Shown: piece by piece, positions 5,483 to 9,797 of the stretch
Layout: each line of letters starts with the position of its first letter
Numbering within the stretch: position 1 is the first letter of the stretch
Origin: Nitrospirae bacterium RBG_13_39_12
GTDB lineage: Bacteria; Nitrospirota; Thermodesulfovibrionia; Thermodesulfovibrionales; SM23-35
NCBI GenBank assembly: GCA_001805125.1
Contig: MHEF01000155.1
Span: 30,463-40,259 of the forward strand
Direction of reading: 5' to 3'
Length of the DNA stretch: 9,797 bases
The notes under the pieces: generated by a model
Databases searched by the model: none
What the model was told of the DNA's origin: nothing
The model's input: only the letters and a program-made list of their open reading frames with translations
Made by a program: the position numbers and the translations under genes

Positions 5483-6631
5483 GAGTATTTTCCACAACCG
5501 GCTCATATAGAGCCCGTAGAGTCTTGGAGAGTTTTCTGGAATATTGAAGCGGTCAGCTATCTCCCTGCGTTCAGGAAACAAAGCTGTTCGAATTAATTTC
5601 AGTTTTTTTAAAAATCCTTCAGCCCATACCAGTCTCTCAAGAAAAATCTTCGTGCCAGTGTTATTTTTATCCAGAATTGCTGCAAGGTAATGATTCTCTA
5701 AATAGTTGATTCTTTTCCCGGATAATTCAGATCCAAGTTTGATAAGAACTTGCGCAGGCACTCCTGCACGAAATATTTTCTCGCAGATATAGAGCGGTGC
5801 GTATATGTATGAAGATGTACCGGACCTCATGGCAAAGTCCCCTACATATTCCCAGTCCATTAAAATCTTTTTGTTTTTAAGCATGTGATACAAGTCGAAG
5901 AGGTTTAAAAAGTTCAAGTCCGAATAAAGGCCGGGCGCTAAATGCAGGGCTAAATGTATGAGCTGATGCTCGGGACTGAAAACTTTAAGCCTGATCTGGT
6001 CATTAAAATTTATCTGACGCAAGCGTCTGTAAATTTCCGAATAGTCTATATTAAACAACATCTCGTATCTTGTGAACCTGGTATGCAAATCGAGCACTGG
6101 CTTATTTTCACTGTTGATAAAATTATAGGAACCCCTGTATGACTCAAAGAGCTGATAACCTAAACCGCCAAGCACATGTCTGACTTTTTGACAATCATCA
6201 GGCTTTACAAGAATATCAATATCCGCCATCGGACGGATTGCAGGATTTCTGTATAGTGTCTCAATCAATGCTACCCCTTTTAAAGGTATGCCGAAAATAT
6301 TTTCCTTTTTGAATGCCTGAAAGATATTTGCTGATGCGTAGAGTTTTTCAATATTGGAAACTGCTGTCAGGTAATACTCATTTTCAAATTGAGCAAGTAC
6401 TTCATCGGAAATATTTTCATTCCCCTGCAGTTTCTTCAGGTTATGATAAACATAAGGGCCTAATAAATGTTCCTGATAAAATTTCTTAAGGTCAGGAACA
6501 GCAGATAAATCTTTAAGAAAAGCCCGAACATTTTCTATATGGATGTTCTCCTGCCCCTTGTCAGTTACAGAAGAATCCAGGGCAAGAAGATTTTTAATAG
6601 AATTGATTATTGAGACCTGAGTTATTGACAT
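5441..6631 (-). CDS. Large nucleotidyltransferase family protein (NTP_transf_5-like)
   Basis: A protein of about 396 residues of the uncharacterised nucleotidyltransferase family often found in polysaccharide and adenylation-type gene clusters (PF14907, recalled not searched). In the longest frame, which opens at 6670, the core is IPLKGVALIETLYRNPAIRP (128-147) followed by MADIDILV (148-155), giving D150 and D152. The third acidic residue is D194 in VLDLH. A helical N-terminal region (about 20-120) precedes it, and a helical C-terminal half follows (about 215-395). The first 13 codons of the longest frame (MRSQNKKVRSKNN) are read from repeat tract C, so I prefer the Met at 6631. No Shine-Dalgarno sequence is seen at either start beyond an AAGTAAGAA run. 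NKKVRSK appears at both ends of the longest frame because both ends are repeat-derived. The substrate is unknown. Confidence 0.8.
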   Translation of the reverse strand: MSITQVSIINSIKNLLALDSSVTDKGQENIHIENVRAFLKDLSAVPDLKKFYQEHLLGPYVYHNLKKLQGNENISDEVLAQFENEYYLTAVSNIEKLYASANIFQAFKKENIFGIPLKGVALIETLYRNPAIRPMADIDILVKPDDCQKVRHVLGGLGYQLFESYRGSYNFINSENKPVLDLHTRFTRYEMLFNIDYSEIYRRLRQINFNDQIRLKVFSPEHQLIHLALHLAPGLYSDLNFLNLFDLYHMLKNKKILMDWEYVGDFAMRSGTSSYIYAPLYICEKIFRAGVPAQVLIKLGSELSGKRINYLENHYLAAILDKNNTGTKIFLERLVWAEGFLKKLKLIRTALFPERREIADRFNIPENSPRLYGLYMSRLWKILKKAEARNKKVRSK

Positions 6632-6990
6632 ATTATTCTTACTTCTTACTTTTTTATTTTGACTTCTCATTTCTTACTTTATTTATTGTGTTTAGTATTT
6701 ACTTATAGTTTAAACTCTACCTCTACCTCTACCTCTACCTTTACCTGTGCCTATTTTTTGGGCTGCTTACTCCCTACTTCCTAGTGCTTACTTTTTTTAC
6801 TTCTTAGTTTCTTAGTTAATCCCCGTTTCCCCGATTCACCCTTCATCCTTTTTTAATGTCCTTACTGTCTAGTTCTTACTTTTTTTAAGGTGCTTACTGC
6901 TTAGTGCATAGTGCTTACTGTTGTTGGCTGCTTACTCCCTACTCCTTAGTGCTTACTTTTTTTCTTGCTTCTTACTTCTGACTTTTATTG
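6632..6990. repeat. Low-complexity tract C between MntA/HepT pair 2 and the large nucleotidyltransferase
   Basis: About 360 bp of T/C-rich repeats. It contains TTAGTATTTACTT-A-TAGTTTAAACTCTACC, which recurs almost unchanged in tract D near 7865, and ACTCCTTAGTGCTTACTT (6941-6958), an exact 18-nt match to tract A at 3586-3603. A CCCCGTTTCCCC...CCCTTCATCC block resembles one in tract A near 3338-3356. No credible gene lies inside. Confidence 0.75.
6715..6744. repeat. CTCTAC hexamer microsatellite
   Basis: Four perfect CTCTAC units plus one CTTTAC in tandem. The same site in tract A (3543-3560) has two perfect units plus CTTTAC, and in tract D (7889-7900) two perfect units. The hexamer therefore varies in copy number between homologous tracts, like a minisatellite that slips in replication. 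Confidence 0.8.
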
Positions 6991-7069
6991 GGTTATGTCG
7001 TTGGTTTTGGGTATTAGGTTGCAGGTCAATTAAACTTAATCGAAGGCTCATTATCAATTTGATACAGGT

Positions 7070-7423
7070 TTATTCTTTCTTTATTTTTTTCAAAATATCA
7101 TTTAACAAAGGCTTTGTTTTGGGTAGATTTGTTTTTATGGTTTCCCAGACTGTTACGAGGTCAACACCAAAGTAATCATGGATCAATACGTCCCTCATAC
7201 CTGAGATATCACGCCATGGAATATTGGGAAAATCCTTGCGAAAGTTTTGAGGTATATGTTTTATAGCTTCTCCTACTATTTCCAAAGCTCTTATTACTGC
7301 AAAAACTGTTTTATCATCTTTTATAAAATCTTCATAAGACATGCCGGCAACGAATTGTTCTGTCTTTTCCATAGCACCTAATGCATCTTCTAAAAAATCT
7401 ACAATATCTTTATGCTCATACAT
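7070..7423 (-). CDS. hepT: HepT-like HEPN toxin (DUF86), pair 2
   Basis: A 117-residue HEPN-domain protein, shorter and clearly different in sequence from the first HepT in the window. The RX4HXY motif is intact (R77, H82, Y84 in RDVLIHDY). The EIVGEAIKHIP segment (48-58) is typical of the short DUF86 type. Expected role: RNase toxin held silent by its MntA-like partner. Its ATG lies inside the last codons of that partner (8-nt overlap), so the two are coupled. About 90 bp without other features separates its stop from tract C. Confidence 0.88.
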   Translation of the reverse strand: MYEHKDIVDFLEDALGAMEKTEQFVAGMSYEDFIKDDKTVFAVIRALEIVGEAIKHIPQNFRKDFPNIPWRDISGMRDVLIHDYFGVDLVTVWETIKTNLPKTKPLLNDILKKIKKE

Positions 7424-7709
7424 AGACTACTTCTTTTAAAATTCTTTTGCCTATCCTCGGTTTCAAAGCTCTTTTCATAACAAGATCTACTTTAATCTCA
7501 AGCAGGTCAGATAAGTAATTCTTTAGTCCTACAAATTCAAATAATCCAATAGGCTTTTCAGGTTCAATTAATATATCTACATCACTAAATATTTTTTGTT
7601 CTTCCCTCACGAAAGAACCAAAAACACCTATCTCTTTTACCGCATATTTTCTCCTGAGCTCATCTTTATTTAATTCAATAATCTTTATTATTTCTTCTAG
7701 TGTCTTCAA
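7416..7709 (-). CDS. mntA: MntA-like minimal nucleotidyltransferase antitoxin, pair 2
   Basis: A 97-residue minimal nucleotidyltransferase with a textbook core: GVFGSFVREEQKIFSDVDIL (28-47), with G31-S32 and metal-binding D43 and D45. A third carboxylate is likely D75 in KVDLV. The length is typical of the short antitoxin type. The start codon is TTG at 7709, supported by AGGAG 8 nt upstream. TATAAT (7732-7737) lies just upstream as a possible -10, though no good -35 is seen. Predicted to modify the tyrosine of the overlapping HepT-like toxin with AMP. Confidence 0.88.
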   Translation of the reverse strand: MKTLEEIIKIIELNKDELRRKYAVKEIGVFGSFVREEQKIFSDVDILIEPEKPIGLFEFVGLKNYLSDLLEIKVDLVMKRALKPRIGKRILKEVVYV

Positions 7710-7795
7710 TTCTGTAACTCCTTTTTTATAAATTATACACTAAAATATCACGATATACCTCTAAATCCTCTACCCGATTCCAATTTTTATGTTGT

Positions 7796-8093
7796 CTTTT
7801 AACTCTGCCTTCTGCCTTCTTACTTCTGATTTTTGACTTCTTATTTCTTACTTTATTTGTCGTATTTAGTATTTACTTGTAGTTTAAACTCTACCTCTAC
7901 CTGTTTTTTGGTGTGCCTACTCCCTAGTGCTTACTTCTTTACTTCTTATCTTCTTATTTTCTTATTGTGCATACTGCGTACTGCTTACTTTTTAGGTTTT
8001 TTTGAGAGTGTGCTTACTCCCTACCTCTTACTGCTTACTGTTCTTGGTGCCTACTGTCTACTTTTTACTTTTGACGTTTTACTTATTTATGTG
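7796..8093. repeat. Low-complexity tract D between WecB and MntA/HepT pair 2
   Basis: About 300 bp of T/C-rich repeats from the stop region of the epimerase gene to just upstream of the MntA-like gene. The block at about 7968-8054 aligns with tract A 3653-3712 (CATACTG, CTTACTTTTT, TTTTTGAGAGTGTGCTTACT, TTCTTGGTGCC) but carries two extra unit-length pieces. Segments 7839-7900 align with tract C 6667-6732. A long plus-strand frame here reads Leu/Tyr/Phe-rich and is an artefact of the repeat. Confidence 0.75.
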
Positions 8094-9261
8094 CTATTAA
8101 AATTTTTACTATTCTCTGTGCCGTTTTCCCGTCCCAGTATTTCGGCACTCTTCCTTTCTTTATTCTGCCTTTTTTAAACCTCTTATACGCTTTCAGAATC
8201 CCTTTACCGTTTGTGCCGACGAGGACATTTGTTCCTTTTTTAATTGTAACCGGTCTTTCTGTATTCTCCCGTATTGTAAAACATGGTATGCCAAGCACTG
8301 TCGTCTCCTCCTGTATCCCGCCGCTGTCAGTCAGTACCAGTGCAGCATCTCTCCACAAGGACAGAAATTCAAGATAAGACAGAGGAGGAGTTACCTTAAT
8401 ACTGGAACCTTCCAGTAAATAATTCAGTTTGAAATCATTTATGTTCTTCTCTGTCCTCGGGTGTACCGGGAAATAAATATCCATATCCTCTGATATTTTC
8501 TTCAGAGCAAGAAGTATGTCTTCCAATTTATCCTTATCATCCACATTCGACGGCCGGTGCAGTGTAACAACCGCATAACTATCAGCATGGCGCATAGTGC
8601 CTGGAGCATGGAGTTCAGGACTCAGTATCTTTTTCTCAATTTCAGATTTTCTTAATTTCTTATTTTCTATTTTCTTTAGTCCGTAATACAATGTGTCTAT
8701 CATTATATTCCCTGCAAAAAATATCTGTTTCCTGTTTTTGCCTTCTCTCTTTAAATTATCAATTCCGCTCTTTTCTGATACAAACAGGTAATCAGAAACT
8801 GAATCCGTAACAATCCTGTTTATCTCTTCGGGCATTGTCATATCAAAGCTCCTGAGACCTGCCTCGACATGAGCAACTTTTATGTTTAGTTTCTTCGCAG
8901 TCACAGAACATGCAAGTGTAGAATTCACGTCTCCTACTACTACAACAACATCCGGTTTTTCCTGCAAACAGACCCTTTCAAACACTGTCATTATTTTCGC
9001 AGTCTGCACTGCATGGGTACCGGAACCTGCGCCAAGGAAAAAATCCGGCTCCGGTATATCGAGTTCTTCAAAGAAAACCTTTGACATTTCATAATCGTAG
9101 TGCTGCCCGGTATGAACAATCTTATATTCCAACTCACGGCTCTTTAAACCCAATTTTTTGCGCCACGCTCCCTGCGTTTTGCTCCGCGCTTTCAGTTCGT
9201 GCACAAGAGGAGCAATCTTCATGAAATTGGGCCGAGCCCCTGCTATAAGTAATATTTTCAT
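8083..9261 (-). CDS. wecB: UDP-N-acetylglucosamine 2-epimerase (non-hydrolysing)
   Basis: A 392-residue GT-B fold epimerase that interconverts UDP-GlcNAc and UDP-ManNAc in the cytoplasm, supplying ManNAc or ManNAcA for surface polysaccharide. Landmarks are PNFMKIAPLVHEL (11-23), HTGQHYD (50-56), GDVNST (110-115, catalytic D111), HVEAGLRS (131-138, E133), MPEEINR (143-149, E145), VTLHRPSNVDD (232-242, H235), HPRT (267-270), and DSGGIQEE (312-319) for UDP binding. Aligned by eye to E. coli WecB, residues about 24-48 are some 15 residues longer, and residues about 197-229 are low in complexity. Both stretches lie in surface loops between core strands. No Shine-Dalgarno sequence precedes the ATG. 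The stop lies at the edge of repeat tract D. With the sugar transferase it indicates a polysaccharide locus. Confidence 0.93.
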   Translation of the reverse strand: MKILLIAGARPNFMKIAPLVHELKARSKTQGAWRKKLGLKSRELEYKIVHTGQHYDYEMSKVFFEELDIPEPDFFLGAGSGTHAVQTAKIMTVFERVCLQEKPDVVVVVGDVNSTLACSVTAKKLNIKVAHVEAGLRSFDMTMPEEINRIVTDSVSDYLFVSEKSGIDNLKREGKNRKQIFFAGNIMIDTLYYGLKKIENKKLRKSEIEKKILSPELHAPGTMRHADSYAVVTLHRPSNVDDKDKLEDILLALKKISEDMDIYFPVHPRTEKNINDFKLNYLLEGSSIKVTPPLSYLEFLSLWRDAALVLTDSGGIQEETTVLGIPCFTIRENTERPVTIKKGTNVLVGTNGKGILKAYKRFKKGRIKKGRVPKYWDGKTAQRIVKILIAHK

Positions 9262-9338
9262 TTTATTTTTGTTATTGTATATCTAATGATTTTTAATATA
9301 AATAATACAAAGAGAGGAAAATATAGAAAAACTTATAT

Positions 9339-9614
9339 TTATTTGGCAGCAACCTCAACGCCAACCAATCTTGAGGTAATCTTTGGAGATAACTGTTTTA
9401 CTTTCACATAAAGCACTTTCCCACCTTCAGCTTCAATTTCAGTTGCCATCTTCATATTGAAATCCCTTAGTTCAGGATCAAATTCAGGTAAAAAGATTAC
9501 CACCTTTTTCCCTGACAAAAGTTCATCAATCTCAGGATGCTCTAAAACATATTTGCTAAACTCCACGCTTAATTCAGCATTTCTGTTATAAAAATCTTCA
9601 TCCTGTATCTTCAT
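9339..9614 (-). CDS. DUF5647-like small protein
   Basis: A 91-residue acidic soluble protein with no signal peptide or membrane segment. It resembles the DUF5647 family as I recall it: NAELSVEFSKYVLEHPEI (13-30), VVIFLPEFDPELRDFNMKMA (37-56), then VLYVKVKQLSPK (68-79). No catalytic motif can be named. A strong AGGAGG lies about 8 nt before the ATG, inside the last codons of the gene upstream, whose TAG is 2 nt before this ATG. The two are therefore translationally coupled. The small, paired, accessory character suggests a toxin-antitoxin-like or other two-protein module, which is inference only. Confidence 0.7.
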   Translation of the reverse strand: MKIQDEDFYNRNAELSVEFSKYVLEHPEIDELLSGKKVVIFLPEFDPELRDFNMKMATEIEAEGGKVLYVKVKQLSPKITSRLVGVEVAAK

Positions 9615-9616
9615 TT

Positions 9617-9797
9617 CTAAATACCTCCTAAGAAGGATCGTTTATAAATCTTCCAATTCGATCTAATATCATACTCAGCAAAAGTCAAGGCTTCATTGTA
9701 ATCCTTTGTAAACATTGGTGTCTTTTGTTTGTTGCCGTTTTTGTCTAAAAGATCACGATGTGCAAATCCGTGTTCTGTATCATATCTTACCACAGGA
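9617..9797 (-). CDS. C-terminal part of a small partner protein, cut by the right edge
   Basis: The minus-strand frame is open from the right edge to a TAG at 9617-9619, giving 59 residues that begin PVVRYDTEHGFAHRDLLDK. It contains VVRYDTEHGFAHRD near its start and EALTFAEYDIRSNWKIYKRSF near its end. I recall such a small family (about 100 residues, possibly DUF7718) next to DUF5647 genes, but I cannot confirm this. The conserved DTEHGFAHRD, with its His and Asp residues, could be catalytic or metal-binding. It ends 2 nt before the DUF5647-like start and carries that gene's Shine-Dalgarno sequence within its last codons. Confidence 0.6.
   Translation of the reverse strand, partial: PVVRYDTEHGFAHRDLLDKNGNKQKTPMFTKDYNEALTFAEYDIRSNWKIYKRSFLGGI

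Noticed and set aside
5411..5596. Plus-strand open frame reading AYCLLLTAYFL
   Set aside because: It is the stop-free strand of repeat tract B and then runs antisense through the large nucleotidyltransferase gene. The peptide is low in complexity and has no ribosome-binding site.
5954..6142. Plus-strand open frame of 62 codons
   Set aside because: It is antisense to the central part of the large nucleotidyltransferase gene and has no ribosome-binding site.
6632..6990. CRISPR array in the repetitive tracts
   Set aside because: The repeats are degenerate, of unequal length and without regular unique spacers, and no cas gene is nearby.
6921..7175. Plus-strand open frame of 84 codons rich in Leu, Phe and Tyr
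   Set aside because: Its first half is repeat tract C and the rest is antisense to the second HepT gene. Its membrane-like look is a composition artefact.
7833..8177. Plus-strand open frame of 114 codons that looks like a multi-span membrane protein
   Set aside because: Almost all of it is tract D, followed by antisense WecB. Repeat units such as CTTACTGCCTAC translate to Leu/Thr/Ala/Tyr and mimic membrane helices.
8882..9094. Plus-strand open frame of 70 codons
   Set aside because: It is antisense to conserved wecB motifs and low in complexity.

Overview
The window is AT-rich DNA from an uncultured-looking, probably Gram-negative bacterium. A Nitrospirota-like or similar sediment or groundwater lineage is my guess from gene style, and the sequence alone does not prove it. 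No rRNA, tRNA, transposase or CRISPR array is visible. Eleven CDSs look complete. A twelfth runs off the right edge, and the left edge may hold a further gene start.

Layout. 1-264 holds little beyond a strong hairpin. 265-642 (minus) encodes a small secreted protein with a long, odd leader (643-857) and a good sigma70-type promoter. 1066-2640 (plus) is a two-gene metabolic unit: a class IV PLP aminotransferase (IlvE-like), then deoxyribose-phosphate aldolase (DeoC). From 2692 to the right edge everything is on the minus strand. Read in the direction of transcription (right to left) it runs: a partial small protein and a DUF5647-like protein; UDP-GlcNAc 2-epimerase WecB; a MntA/HepT pair; a large nucleotidyltransferase; a second MntA/HepT pair; a phosphoglycosyl transferase of the PglC/EpsL type; and an orphan AbiEii-like nucleotidyltransferase.

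Two themes stand out. First, four nucleotidyltransferase-fold proteins of at least three families lie within about 5 kb, two of them in textbook HEPN-MNT toxin-antitoxin pairs. They are interleaved with two surface-polysaccharide genes (WecB and the sugar transferase). Second, the minus-strand modules from WecB leftwards are separated by four T-rich, low-complexity tracts (about 3239-3720, 5341-5482, 6632-6990 and 7796-8093). These are built from the same vocabulary (TGCTTACT, CTTAGTGCTTACTT, ACTTCTTACTT, CTCTACCTCTAC, TTTTTGAGAGTGTGC) with unit gain and loss between copies. Three of them start at the stop codon of a gene, and two encode the ends of the 409-codon nucleotidyltransferase reading frame. 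They look like expanding intergenic repeats that mark module borders.

The polysaccharide genes probably make and load an amino-sugar precursor onto a lipid carrier for capsule, O-antigen or exopolysaccharide. The HEPN-MNT and other nucleotidyltransferase genes look like accessory defence or stability cargo placed among them. IlvE-like and DeoC are ordinary metabolism and mark the chromosomal side of the island.
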